The notes beneath the pieces were generated by a model, which made no database searches, was not told the origin of the DNA, and saw only the letters and a list, made by a program, of their open reading frames with translations. Made by a program: the position numbers and the translations under genes. A DNA stretch of 64,000 bases, taken from the NCBI RefSeq assembly GCF_900446255.1, contig NZ_UIGI01000001.1, forward strand, positions 4,304,763 through 4,368,762. The letters are read 5' to 3'. Of the stretch, positions 45,303 to 53,974 are shown piece by piece. Position 1 is the stretch's first letter; every line of letters begins with the position of its first letter. Origin of the DNA: Buttiauxella agrestis (GTDB lineage Bacteria > Pseudomonadota > Gammaproteobacteria > Enterobacterales > Enterobacteriaceae).

Positions 45303-46610
45303 TTACTTCACCAGCCCCATACTCTGTGGCAGTGCCATGGTGATAGCCGGTAAATACGTCACCATCATCAGAACAATCGCAATCACCGCAAAGAATGGCA
45401 GCAACGGTTTAATGACGCGCTCAATTTTAATATCCCCGACTTTACAACCGGTAAATAAGATTGGCCCCACCGGCGGCGTTATCGTGCCGAGCGATAAGTT
45501 GAACACCATCATAATACCGAAATGCACCGGGTCCATTCCAAACTGCATACAGATTGGCAGGAAGATTGGGGTGAAGATTAATACCGCAGGCGTTGGGTCC
45601 ATAAAGGTGCCGACCACCAGCAATACCAGATTCATAATCAGCAAAATAACAATAAAGCTATCGGTAGCAGAAAGTAAACCAGAGGCAATCAGTGCCGGTA
45701 TTTTGGTGAAGGCCATAACCCACGACATAATAGAAGATGCCGCCAGCATGAAGATAACAATCGCGGTCATTTTCGCCGTGGCGAGGAATATCTTCGGCAA
45801 ATCGTCAATTTTAATGTTGCGATAAATAATGCCGAGTACCAGGGAATAAACGACCGCAATCGCCGATGCTTCCGTTGCCGTAAATACGCCACCCAGAATA
45901 CCGCCGATAACAACGACAATCATCATCAGGCTTGGAATAGCATCAAACAAAATACGCAGCGTCTGGCCTTTATTTGCCGAACGGTCGGCCACATAGCCAC
46001 GGCGTTTTGCAATAAATCCGGCGACCAGCATGACGCCCAGGCCCCACAGAATACCCGGCACATAACCGGCCATAAACAGCGCGGAAATAGACACGCTACC
46101 CGCCACCGTTGCGTAAACAATCAAAGAGTTGCTTGGCGGAATCAGCATGCCTGTTGGTGCAGAAGCGATATTCACCGCCGCGCTGAACGCCGGGTCGTAC
46201 TGCTCTTTTTTCTGAATCGGCGACATGATGCCACCGACCGCGGCAGCCGATGCCACACCAGAACCGCTGATCGAGCCAAACAGCATATTGGCAACAACGT
46301 TAGTTTGCGCCAGTGGGCCGGGCAAGAAATTACTGACCATTTTGGCGCAGTTAATTAAACGAATGGCGATCCCGCCATTATTCATTAAATTCCCCGCCAG
46401 TATAAAGAAGGGAATGGCTAATAAAGCAAAGGAGTCGAGGCCAACAAAGACGCGCTGTGCCGACGTTAATATCGCACCATCGAAAGGTAAGATAAGTAAC
46501 ATTGCGGCAAAAGAAGAAATCCCGATGCTGATACTAATTGGCGTGCCCGCCAGCAGTAAAATAAACACACCGCTAAACATTACAAGAGCAACAATAATTG
46601 CAATATCCAT
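45303..46610 (-). CDS. dctM: TRAP transporter large permease DctM
   Basis: A 435-residue DctM-type permease of a tripartite ATP-independent periplasmic (TRAP) transporter with about twelve helices. It has the family's early Gly-Thr-Pro-Ile-Ser-Ile-Ser-Ile-Gly motif (near residue 24) and the C-terminal Thr-Pro-Pro-Val-Gly segment of the sodium-binding region. The ATG at 46610 is preferred over a TTG four codons earlier. It lies 12 bases after dctQ and completes the dctP-dctQ-dctM order. It carries the solute with sodium symport after delivery by DctP. Confidence 0.92.
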   Translation of the reverse strand: MDIAIIVALVMFSGVFILLLAGTPISISIGISSFAAMLLILPFDGAILTSAQRVFVGLDSFALLAIPFFILAGNLMNNGGIAIRLINCAKMVSNFLPGPLAQTNVVANMLFGSISGSGVASAAAVGGIMSPIQKKEQYDPAFSAAVNIASAPTGMLIPPSNSLIVYATVAGSVSISALFMAGYVPGILWGLGVMLVAGFIAKRRGYVADRSANKGQTLRILFDAIPSLMMIVVVIGGILGGVFTATEASAIAVVYSLVLGIIYRNIKIDDLPKIFLATAKMTAIVIFMLAASSIMSWVMAFTKIPALIASGLLSATDSFIVILLIMNLVLLVVGTFMDPTPAVLIFTPIFLPICMQFGMDPVHFGIMMVFNLSLGTITPPVGPILFTGCKVGDIKIERVIKPLLPFFAVIAIVLMMVTYLPAITMALPQSMGLVK

Positions 46611-46622
46611 ATCAACACCCAA

Positions 46623-47165
46623 TCAATCTTGTTTCGAAGAGAACTTTCTGAACAGCCCATATTGGTTATACAGGCAATAGAACAGCGTCATTGCACCACT
46701 TAGAGGAATTGCAATGTAGATAATGCCGATTGGAATTTGTAATGCGGAATCGAGCTGCGCCATCTGGCGGCTCATCCCGATATAACCCCCGATAGTTAGC
46801 ACCAGCAAGGCAAATACAGAGGTGGCAAGCTCGCCGATGATTTCCAGCGAAAGGCGTAATTTGCGCGGCAATTTATCGCGCATAAAAGTGATAGCCATAT
46901 GCTCGCGCAGACCGAAAACATACGCTCCGCCAATCAGCACCAGCCAGATAAACAAATAACGCGCCAGCACTTCGCTGACCGCACTTGGGCTATTTAATAA
47001 ATAACGGGAAGCAACCTGCCAGGTCACCAGCAGCGTCATTAATCCCACAATTAAAATACATAGATATGACGCCACTTTATCAACGGCCTGTTTCACTCGG
47101 GTGATATGCGAATAAAAATCAGATTTGGATACGGCGGCGGAGGGGGCGGTTTGCGTCACTTTCAT
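46623..47165 (-). CDS. dctQ: TRAP transporter small permease DctQ
   Basis: A 180-residue inner-membrane protein with four helices and the DctQ motif Tyr-Leu-Phe-Ile-Trp-Leu-Val-Leu-Ile-Gly-Gly-Ala near residue 80. The ATG at 47165 is chosen because GGAG lies six bases upstream; ATG 47168 and GTG 47177 are in frame. It supports the large permease and mediates contact with the binding protein. It lies 47 bases after dctP. Confidence 0.88.
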   Translation of the reverse strand: MKVTQTAPSAAVSKSDFYSHITRVKQAVDKVASYLCILIVGLMTLLVTWQVASRYLLNSPSAVSEVLARYLFIWLVLIGGAYVFGLREHMAITFMRDKLPRKLRLSLEIIGELATSVFALLVLTIGGYIGMSRQMAQLDSALQIPIGIIYIAIPLSGAMTLFYCLYNQYGLFRKFSSKQD

Positions 47166-47212
47166 CATATTCTCCACAGGGGGCCAGAAAGCCCCCTGGT
47201 TACTAAGCCGAG

Positions 47213-48226
47213 TTACTCGGCCAACTCACGAATTTTTTCGTACAACGCTTTTTGTTCCGGCGTAGTCAACATGGCAGATTGCAGCGGTTTGCAACGTTCC
47301 TGGAATGGCTTGATATCCACTTCAGTGAAGGTCGCGCCGTTGTCTTTCGCGGTTTGACGTGCGCCATCGAGCGCTTTATCCCACAGCTCAAACTGAGTCT
47401 GGGTACTCTCTTTGGCTAATTTGCGGAACAGCTCGCGGTCGCCTTCATCCATTTTGGCGAGGAAACTTTCGTTAGCGACGAGCAGGTCGGCCACCATCAC
47501 GTGGCGAGTGGTGGAGAAGTAAGGCGCCACTTCGTACTGTTTCAGGTCGGCGTAGGTGATTTCATTGTTTTCAGCACCGTCTAATACGCCCTGCTGAATC
47601 GCTGAGTAGACTTCACCCTGACCCATCGGTACGCCCGTTCCGCCCATGCAACTCAGCATTTTGATCATCGTGTCAGACTGCATGACACGGATTTTCTTGC
47701 CATTCATGTCAGCCGGACTTTTGACGGCGGCACCTTTGGTGTACACGCTGCGCGCACCGGCGGTATACGCAGTGACGACTTCAAAACCGGTTCCTTTGGT
47801 GGACGCAAACAGGCTGTCTAGCACGCCAGACGTAAACACTTTGCGCTGATGTTCCGGGTTGTCGTACACGTACGGCATGGCCAGAACCGAGAAGTTTTTA
47901 TTGAAGTTTTCCACCAGCGGGTTAGCCACAACCGCCATCTGAATCGCACCAGACTGAACCAGTTCAAGTGAAGCACGCTGGTCGCCCAACAGTTCATTGG
48001 GGTGGATTTCTAATTTGTAACGACCATTGGTCGCCGCTTCCAGCTTATCGCTGAAGGAAACTAACGCTTTGTATTGTGGGTTATTTTCAGATTGGTTAAA
48101 CGCGGTTTTTAGGGTAACGGTGCCTGTTGGAGCAGCGTCATCGCCACATCCGCTCAGCAAAATCGTTGCAGCAACAGCGGTAGCAACCAGCGAAATTTTT
48201 GGCAAAACATGTTTCAAATGCAGCAT
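47213..48226 (-). CDS. dctP: TRAP transporter substrate-binding lipoprotein DctP
   Basis: A 337-residue DctP-family binding protein. The N-terminus has a lipobox (Leu-Ser-Gly-Cys, Cys27) rather than the usual signal peptidase I site, so it is probably membrane-anchored. The ligand-binding core includes Lys-Ile-Arg-Val-Met-Gln near residue 180 and Gln-Gly-Val-Leu-Asp-Gly-Ala-Glu-Asn-Asn near 220; the family's Arg in the first motif binds carboxylates. A dicarboxylate or malonate-like substrate fits the mdc operon next door but is inferred. It is divergent from the LysR gene mdcR. Confidence 0.9.
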   Translation of the reverse strand: MLHLKHVLPKISLVATAVAATILLSGCGDDAAPTGTVTLKTAFNQSENNPQYKALVSFSDKLEAATNGRYKLEIHPNELLGDQRASLELVQSGAIQMAVVANPLVENFNKNFSVLAMPYVYDNPEHQRKVFTSGVLDSLFASTKGTGFEVVTAYTAGARSVYTKGAAVKSPADMNGKKIRVMQSDTMIKMLSCMGGTGVPMGQGEVYSAIQQGVLDGAENNEITYADLKQYEVAPYFSTTRHVMVADLLVANESFLAKMDEGDRELFRKLAKESTQTQFELWDKALDGARQTAKDNGATFTEVDIKPFQERCKPLQSAMLTTPEQKALYEKIRELAE

Positions 48227-48497
48227 CCTGAGATTCCCTTATCCATGATTTCTGTGTGGAACTATTCCGTTTCGAAAGCATTTACGCATTGAATGGATTA
48301 AAAATGAAACGTTATTTCACTCAAAAAGAAATTTTGATTCATTTTGCTATTCAGATCTCAAAATGCCGAAAACGGCTGCTCATAAAAAACACAATCGGTG
48401 CATGCAAAAACAGTAAACAAGCGTGGAGTCAGTGATGCAGGCAGGGATTTAAGGTACTTTATGGCAATCTTGCAGGGATGAAACATTTAGGACATCC
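48227..48497. promoter_or_regulatory. dctP/mdcR divergent control region with a LysR-type box
   Basis: The gap holds a perfect TGAAA-N5-TTTCA inverted repeat at 48305-48319 (T-N13-A LysR style), with TGATTCATTTT close by as a possible half-site. The long AT-rich centre suits two divergent promoters. It is the natural binding place for the LysR protein encoded on the right. Confidence 0.5.
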
Positions 48498-49436
48498 ATG
48501 AAAATTGACGCAGAAATCACTTTCCGAAAACTCGAAATATTCATGGTGTTTATGGAAAAGGGGAATATTGCCCGTACCGCAGAGGCTCTGGGCATCAGTG
48601 GCGTGAGCGTTCATCGCGCCCTGCACACCCTTGAAGAAGGCGTTCGCTGCCCGCTGTTTATTCATAAAGGCCGCAATCTGGTGCCGTTGCCTGCGGCAAA
48701 TACGCTGCTTGAACATAGCAAAGAAGCGGTCGCACTGATGGTGCGCGGGATCGCAGAAACTCGCCAGACCGCAGGTGTCGGGCAAGGACGTTTGCGCATC
48801 GGTACGTTGTATTCTCTCACGCTCGAAACCGTGCCACGCCTGATTATGGGCATGAAATTACGCCGCCCGGAATTGGAAATGGACCTCACCATGGGTTCCA
48901 ACCAAATGCTGCTCAATATGCTCGAAGACGGCGTCCTGGATGCGATCCTGATTTCGATTTCAGAAAGCGAAATCGACAGAAATAGACTCGAAGTGTTGCC
49001 TTTGTTCCAGGATGACATTTTCCTCGCCGCATCCAGCACGTTTCCGCTCGATACCAGCAAGTTAGCCGATCTTCGTGAGTACCATAACGAGAAGTTTGTT
49101 TCGCTAGCCGAAGGCTTTGCGACCTACAACGGTTTCCAGGAAGCGTTTCACATCGCGGGTTTTGAACCAGAAATTGTCACGCGTGTGAACGATATTTTCT
49201 CGATGATAAGCCTGGTGCAGGCGGGTGTGGGGCTGGCTTTAATGCCGGGACGCATGAAGAAAGTGTATGAAAATTCAGTACAATTGCTGAAACTTGCCGA
49301 CCCTTATCAGATGCAGCAATCCATCGCGATTGTCTTTGCCCGCAACCGCGAACACGATCCTAATCTCCTGGCACTTGCTGCCGAAGGGCGCATGTACGCC
49401 CGTTCGTTTATTGATACGCCTAACGCGCCTCTTTAA
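48498..49436 (+). CDS. mdcR: LysR-family regulator of malonate genes, MdcR
   Basis: A 312-residue LysR regulator. The winged helix spans about residues 8-65 (Gly-Asn-Ile-Ala-Arg-Thr-Ala-Glu-Ala-Leu-Gly-Ile-Ser); the effector domain follows from 90. It resembles MdcR of the Klebsiella-type malonate decarboxylase locus in sequence and setting. It is divergent from dctPQM and convergent with the mdc operon; its last 17 bases overlap the end of mdcH. It probably activates mdc genes and perhaps the TRAP operon in response to malonate. Confidence 0.85.
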   Translation: MKIDAEITFRKLEIFMVFMEKGNIARTAEALGISGVSVHRALHTLEEGVRCPLFIHKGRNLVPLPAANTLLEHSKEAVALMVRGIAETRQTAGVGQGRLRIGTLYSLTLETVPRLIMGMKLRRPELEMDLTMGSNQMLLNMLEDGVLDAILISISESEIDRNRLEVLPLFQDDIFLAASSTFPLDTSKLADLREYHNEKFVSLAEGFATYNGFQEAFHIAGFEPEIVTRVNDIFSMISLVQAGVGLALMPGRMKKVYENSVQLLKLADPYQMQQSIAIVFARNREHDPNLLALAAEGRMYARSFIDTPNAPL

Positions 49437-50328
49437 CGCGCTCGGTGAGGCGTTTTATCAGCGCGACGCTGTTTTGTTCTGCGCAAACCATTTCACCTTC
49501 ACGGAACGCCTGGCGCGTGAGTCCGGTCAGCACGCTACCTGGCGGCATTTCGATGGCCAGGCGCACATCGCGTTCGTTAGCGGCAATCATCGCATCACGC
49601 CAGCGCACGGTGCGCGACATATTCAGCGCTAAATCTTCGGCAATTTTCTCCGGCTGCCAGGCCACGCGAGCGGTACTGCCGCTGAGATAGGTACAGCGTG
49701 GACGGGTTAGCGTCACATCGGCAAACGCCTGTTTTAGTTTTAGCGCGGGTTCAGCCAGTAAATCGCAGTGCGATGGCACGCTGACCGCCAGTTGTTTAGC
49801 TTTCTGCGCCCCAAATTTCAGCGCTCGCTGGGCCACTTTCGCCATGTCTTCGTCACGCCCGGCAATCACAATTTGCTGCTCGGCGTTGATATTAGCGATG
49901 TACGTTCCGCTGCCTTCCACCAGTGTTTCGACCTGACTGAGTTGCAAGCCGGTAATCGCCGTCAAACCATAACCTTGTGGATACGCCTGCTCCATTAAAT
50001 CACCGCGCAGAGCCACTAAACGTAACGCATCTTCAAAGCTTAACGCGTCCGCCACCACGGCCGCCGGAAACGCGCCGATGGATAAACCACACACCATATC
50101 GGGCACGATGCCATTGCGCTCAAGTTCCTGTGCGCAGGCCACACCTGCAATCAGCAAACAAAGTTGAACAGCACGGGTATGTTTCAGCGCATCAAACGTA
50201 TCGAGCGCGTCGGCTTCATCACCTAAAACTGCACGAACTCGCGCCATAATGTCGCTATCTTGCGGTAATTTCTGCAACATACCGACACGTTGCGTTCCCT
50301 GTCCGGGGAAAGTGAAGAGAATTTTCAT
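49420..50328 (-). CDS. mdcH: Malonate decarboxylase epsilon subunit MdcH
   Basis: A 302-residue malonyltransferase (FabD-like) that moves a malonyl group from malonyl-CoA to the MdcC acyl carrier protein to prime the decarboxylase. Phe-Pro-Gly-Gln-Gly-Thr-Gln near residue 8, catalytic Ser83 in Gly-Leu-Ser-Ile-Gly and His in Val-Pro-Ser-His-Cys are intact. The start at 50328 gives the standard Met-Lys-Ile-Leu-Phe-Thr-Phe-Pro-Gly-Gln; the longer frame is not needed. It is the last gene of the mdc operon, with its 3' end antisense to the mdcR end. Confidence 0.92.
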   Translation of the reverse strand: MKILFTFPGQGTQRVGMLQKLPQDSDIMARVRAVLGDEADALDTFDALKHTRAVQLCLLIAGVACAQELERNGIVPDMVCGLSIGAFPAAVVADALSFEDALRLVALRGDLMEQAYPQGYGLTAITGLQLSQVETLVEGSGTYIANINAEQQIVIAGRDEDMAKVAQRALKFGAQKAKQLAVSVPSHCDLLAEPALKLKQAFADVTLTRPRCTYLSGSTARVAWQPEKIAEDLALNMSRTVRWRDAMIAANERDVRLAIEMPPGSVLTGLTRQAFREGEMVCAEQNSVALIKRLTERVKEAR

Positions 50329-50330
50329 GC

Positions 50331-50945
50331 TTATCCCTTTAATGCCCATGGGTCAGTGACAATTTCTGGCCCACTGTTGGTTTTCAGCAACACACGCCCG
50401 TCACGTAACCATTCCGCCAGGGCAAAAGCCCCCTGTGGCGTTTCAATTTGCGTATCGGCACGGCATAACAACTGGCCGATAACCGCCTGCCATTCGAGCA
50501 GAGATTCGCGCTCAACACGCTGCGGGCAGCGAATCAGCAAATCGAGATCGCTGTCGGCATGTAGCACCGGGACTTCCGTCGCCAGCGCGTAGCCGCAGCT
50601 TCCGGTAATACCCCAACTCCATGGCCATTCACGCAGGGCAAGTTGAATTGCGCCCTGAACAGGCGGCATTGAAACAAACGGGGATTTTACTAATAAATCG
50701 CGGGAGGCCAGTTCTTCCGGGGAAACGATGCGTTTAACTTTTGCCGCATTTACCCAACCGGCCGCCCGCTGGTCGCGGCGCATTCCACGAACACCTACCG
50801 GAATGCGCGCATCACGACTCACATCACGCCGCACCACCACTGGAAGCCGGGGCTGCCATTGGCTTGCCACCCACTCTTCACTCACATCTTCAAGCGCGTC
50901 GCTATCGGTTAGCCAGAGTAAGTCGTGTGGGCGTGGTGTGTTCAT
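50331..50945 (-). CDS. mdcG: Holo-ACP synthase MdcG (phosphoribosyl-dephospho-CoA transferase)
   Basis: A 204-residue nucleotidyltransferase-fold enzyme that transfers the 2'-(5''-triphosphoribosyl)-3'-dephospho-CoA prosthetic group made by MdcB onto MdcC. The Gly-Ser-Cys-Gly-Tyr motif near residue 117 and acidic pair Asp133/Asp135 in Ala-Asp-Ser-Asp-Leu-Asp form the metal site. It lies three bases after mdcF and two bases before mdcH. Confidence 0.92.
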   Translation of the reverse strand: MNTPRPHDLLWLTDSDALEDVSEEWVASQWQPRLPVVVRRDVSRDARIPVGVRGMRRDQRAAGWVNAAKVKRIVSPEELASRDLLVKSPFVSMPPVQGAIQLALREWPWSWGITGSCGYALATEVPVLHADSDLDLLIRCPQRVERESLLEWQAVIGQLLCRADTQIETPQGAFALAEWLRDGRVLLKTNSGPEIVTDPWALKG

Positions 50946-50948
50946 GAT

Positions 50949-51908
50949 TTACATTCCTGAAGTCAGAGAGATAAACAGCGGTAACGACAGGATAGAGAGC
51001 ACGGAGCTAAGCAGCAAGACGGCTTCTGCATCCGGCGACTGTACGCCGAAACGGTTACCGAACACCACGCCAAAGAAGCCCGCAGACAGTGCAATCATCA
51101 GGATCGCAGTAATCGCAACCGGCCCAGTCAGACCCAGCGCCAGCACGATACCCCAGGCGATGAATGGCTGAATCAGCAGTTTGGTCACGGTCGCCACGCA
51201 CACTACGGTGTTAATTTTCAGCTTACGAGCAGACAGAATAACGCCGGTCAGGAACAGCGCCGCAGCGGTCGCAGACATGCCCAGCGGCTTGATTGACGAC
51301 AGCAGCAGGTCTGGCATACGAATGCCGATCGCTGACAAAATCACACCCAGCAGCGGGCCCCAGACGATAGGTTTTTTCAGCGAACGCCACATCAGAACCG
51401 GCAGCATGGCGAGGGTAGAACCGACAGATTCGCCAGCCGCACGCGCTTTTTCACGTTCCAGAATCATCAGGCAGAACGGTGTCATCAACACAGAACCACA
51501 GGCGATAGATACCGCAACGGAAAGTGAAGTCGCAGAACCTTCGCCCAGAACGCTGCCCAGAATTGGCAGGCCAAGTGCTGCATAGTTTGGTAACGCAACA
51601 GTCAATGTCAGTACAGCCGCATCCTGCGGAGATTTTTTGAATACTTTGGTCGCCAGGAAATAAATCGCAGCGTAGGTAATCCACATCGCCAGAACCAGCA
51701 CCACACTCATCGGTGACTGTTTGACGATACCTGCCCACGGAGTTTGAACCGTTGCGCTAAACAGCGCGGCTGGCAGGGCGAAATCCATTACAAAGATATT
51801 GAGCAGGGAAACATTTTTGTTATCGACCATCTTTGCTTTGCCAGCGAAAAAGCCGAGCAGCATGATGACAAAAATGGGCGCAAGCGCATGAACAATTACG
51901 TAAGTCAT
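50949..51908 (-). CDS. mdcF: Malonate transporter MdcF, AEC family
   Basis: A 319-residue auxin-efflux-carrier family permease with about ten helices, the size of Klebsiella MdcF. The paired Asn-Tyr-Ala-Ala-Leu-Gly-Leu-Pro and Ala-Gly-Phe-Phe-Gly motifs are typical. It is a candidate malonate importer, and the second one here beside the TRAP genes. It is separated from mdcE by a 134-base gap with a strong hairpin, so it may be expressed at a different level. Confidence 0.9.
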   Translation of the reverse strand: MTYVIVHALAPIFVIMLLGFFAGKAKMVDNKNVSLLNIFVMDFALPAALFSATVQTPWAGIVKQSPMSVVLVLAMWITYAAIYFLATKVFKKSPQDAAVLTLTVALPNYAALGLPILGSVLGEGSATSLSVAVSIACGSVLMTPFCLMILEREKARAAGESVGSTLAMLPVLMWRSLKKPIVWGPLLGVILSAIGIRMPDLLLSSIKPLGMSATAAALFLTGVILSARKLKINTVVCVATVTKLLIQPFIAWGIVLALGLTGPVAITAILMIALSAGFFGVVFGNRFGVQSPDAEAVLLLSSVLSILSLPLFISLTSGM

Positions 51909-51965
51909 AACTTCACCTGTAGTTAAAAAAAGAATTCCAGCACCGGTGCGATGATTATTATTTTT

Positions 51966-52017
51966 CAGACGGTTAATGGTTATCGGGCACTCTAACGGTG
52001 CCCATTATTACCGTCTG
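51966..52017 (-). other. Long hairpin between mdcE and mdcF
   Basis: CAGACGGT (51966-51973) pairs with ACCGTCTG (52010-52017), and GGGCAC (51985-51990) pairs with GTGCCC (51998-52003), with bulged sequence between. The gap is the only large one inside the mdc operon. The element may be a processing or attenuation site separating the catalytic genes from transporter and maturation genes. Confidence 0.6.
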
Positions 52018-52042
52018 GCAGGTCTGTCTTTTTAAACCATCG

Positions 52043-52843
52043 TTACCAGGCTGCGCGCATACGCTCACGAACCAACGCCGAGCTATGGCGATTCTTGGCA
52101 TTCAGTCTGTTTTTCAGTGTGTTATCGGTGCGAGCTTCACGAACGGCCGTGACCAGCGCGGCATTCACTTTGTCCATATCGGCACTTTCTGGTGCTTCTG
52201 GACTCGCAATATCTAACAGCGCAGATAACAGGCCGAGAGTTTCGTAGTTGCTGATGTCATAAGCCATCGGCGGAATGGATGCGGCCAGTTTTTCCAGCGC
52301 TTCCACGGTACGCAGCGTGATACGTGCGGCGGACTCTTTACCCATCGCGTGGATCATCACGCCGGAGTCGTTGAAAGCAATCAGGCGGTTAGCCTGGTAG
52401 CCGTGTGCCAAAAACGCGCCAGACATCGCTTTGCCCACAATCAGGCCAACAACCGGGTGCCCGGCCAGACGCGCATTGGCATAAGCTGCTGCTGCGCCAG
52501 CCAACGCCTGGTGGATACCAAACGCTTCTTCACGACGGCCATAAGCCTGACTCGGCACGTCGATAACCGCCACAATGGCGCGTTTTTCTGCACTATTTGC
52601 ATCTTCAGCGATCGTTTCGCTAACCACTTTTGCCAGCGTCCAGCCTTCGAGCAGGCCCACTTCACCGCCTTTTGCACGCGGATAATGGTTATTTTCGTCC
52701 GGCACAACCGCGATAAAACGGGCGGCTTTGCCATCCACGCTGCCGTCGGCAACTTGTACGGAAGCACACAGGCCAGCTATGTGTGGCGCGTTAGCGGTGA
52801 GTTTGTCCAACCAAATGGCGGCGCGATTCAGTTTCTGGCTCAT
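52043..52843 (-). CDS. mdcE: Malonate decarboxylase gamma subunit MdcE
   Basis: A 266-residue crotonase/carboxyltransferase-fold subunit that with MdcD decarboxylates malonyl-S-ACP to acetyl-S-ACP. Pro-Ser-Gln-Ala-Tyr-Gly-Arg-Arg-Glu-Glu near residue 105, Gly-Lys-Ala-Met-Ser-Gly-Ala-Phe-Leu-Ala-His-Gly near 150 and Val-Met-Ile-His-Ala-Met-Gly-Lys near 170 are family motifs. Its start overlaps the mdcD stop by four bases. Confidence 0.93.
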   Translation of the reverse strand: MSQKLNRAAIWLDKLTANAPHIAGLCASVQVADGSVDGKAARFIAVVPDENNHYPRAKGGEVGLLEGWTLAKVVSETIAEDANSAEKRAIVAVIDVPSQAYGRREEAFGIHQALAGAAAAYANARLAGHPVVGLIVGKAMSGAFLAHGYQANRLIAFNDSGVMIHAMGKESAARITLRTVEALEKLAASIPPMAYDISNYETLGLLSALLDIASPEAPESADMDKVNAALVTAVREARTDNTLKNRLNAKNRHSSALVRERMRAAW

Positions 52844-53673
52844 GCGCGTTTCTCCCCAAAAAGCTGTTTAATCTGTTCGGAATCAGCCTGTTTCGTGGTG
52901 TCGAAATTGCTTAAACGTTCGAGATACCACGCATAATTATCAGTGCGATGTTGTGCCGGAACCCCTTTTGCAAGAGCGTCGTTAACCGCTTGCTTAACCG
53001 CGTTGACACCATCACCCACCAGCGTTTCTACCAGGCCGCTCTCATAGCGAACTTCGCCGCCGGTCATGCTCCAGATAAACGGACGGTTACGTGAATCGTA
53101 TTCGTCGATCCCCGCTTCCTGCTCGATAACCTGCGGACCGTTCAGGCCAAGGCGCGCTTCGCGAGTCACAATTAAGTGGCTGCACAATGCGGCGGCGATA
53201 GACATCCCGCCAAAGCAACCGACTGTTCCTGCAACGACGCCGATAACTGGCGTGTAACGGCGCAAATCCACGATCGCTGCGTGAATATCAGCGATGGCCG
53301 CAAGGCCGAGGTTCGCTTCCTGTAAGCGCACGCCGCCGGTTTCGAGGCATAAAACGGCCTGAGTTGGGATGCCGTTACGGTTATCTTCCGCTGCCAGTTC
53401 AAGGGCTGCGGCCATTTTCGCGCCGGAGACTTCACCCATGCTGCCGCCCTGGAAAGCGCCTTCAATCGCAATCACTACTGCCGGGCCGCCATTAATGGTG
53501 CCTTTGGCAACGACCATGCCGTCGTCAGACTGCACCACGATGCCCTGCGCTTCCAGCCAAGGTGAAACAATGCCTTCGAACGGGTCGAGTAATTCGCGGA
53601 AGCTGCCGTCATCCAGCAGCAGGCGAGCACGTTCACGCGCTTTGAGTTCGATAAAGCTGCTGTCGTTACGCAT
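52840..53673 (-). CDS. mdcD: Malonate decarboxylase beta subunit MdcD
   Basis: A 277-residue carboxyltransferase-fold subunit of the biotin-independent enzyme. Gly-Ser-Met-Gly-Glu-Val-Ser-Gly-Ala-Lys near residue 77 and Ala-Gly-Thr-Val-Gly-Cys-Phe-Gly-Gly near 150 form the oxyanion regions. No biotin carrier or sodium-pump genes are near, confirming the soluble biotin-independent type. It overlaps mdcC by eight bases and mdcE by four. Confidence 0.93.
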   Translation of the reverse strand: MRNDSSFIELKARERARLLLDDGSFRELLDPFEGIVSPWLEAQGIVVQSDDGMVVAKGTINGGPAVVIAIEGAFQGGSMGEVSGAKMAAALELAAEDNRNGIPTQAVLCLETGGVRLQEANLGLAAIADIHAAIVDLRRYTPVIGVVAGTVGCFGGMSIAAALCSHLIVTREARLGLNGPQVIEQEAGIDEYDSRNRPFIWSMTGGEVRYESGLVETLVGDGVNAVKQAVNDALAKGVPAQHRTDNYAWYLERLSNFDTTKQADSEQIKQLFGEKRA

Positions 53674-53965
53674 GGCTCACCTCTTCAAAAACTTGTTCGA
53701 TACGAATGCGCGCCACGCCTGGCGTTGCGCCAAAATCGTGGATTTGCATCTGCCCGGCGGGAATGCTGCTCAGTGCGCCAAGGCGCTCAAACAGTGCCTG
53801 CCAGCGCTGCTCGCTGTTATCAACAGACGTGGTGATGGCGATTGTCAGGGTGTCGCCCTGAGTCGCGGTAAACAGAACTTCCATATCACCGGAGCCAACT
53901 ACACCCGCCAGCGCTTTGCCGCTAACGGTGCGAGTTGCCGGAAATGACAACGTAATGTGTTCCAT
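53666..53965 (-). CDS. mdcC: Malonate decarboxylase acyl carrier protein MdcC
   Basis: A 99-residue delta subunit. Ser25 in Val-Val-Gly-Ser-Gly-Asp-Met-Glu matches the position that bears the phosphoribosyl-dephospho-CoA arm in the Klebsiella protein. It is the mobile carrier between MdcA and MdcD/E. It is nine bases after mdcB and overlaps mdcD. Confidence 0.92.
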   Translation of the reverse strand: MEHITLSFPATRTVSGKALAGVVGSGDMEVLFTATQGDTLTIAITTSVDNSEQRWQALFERLGALSSIPAGQMQIHDFGATPGVARIRIEQVFEEVSHA

Positions 53966-53974
53966 AACACCCTC

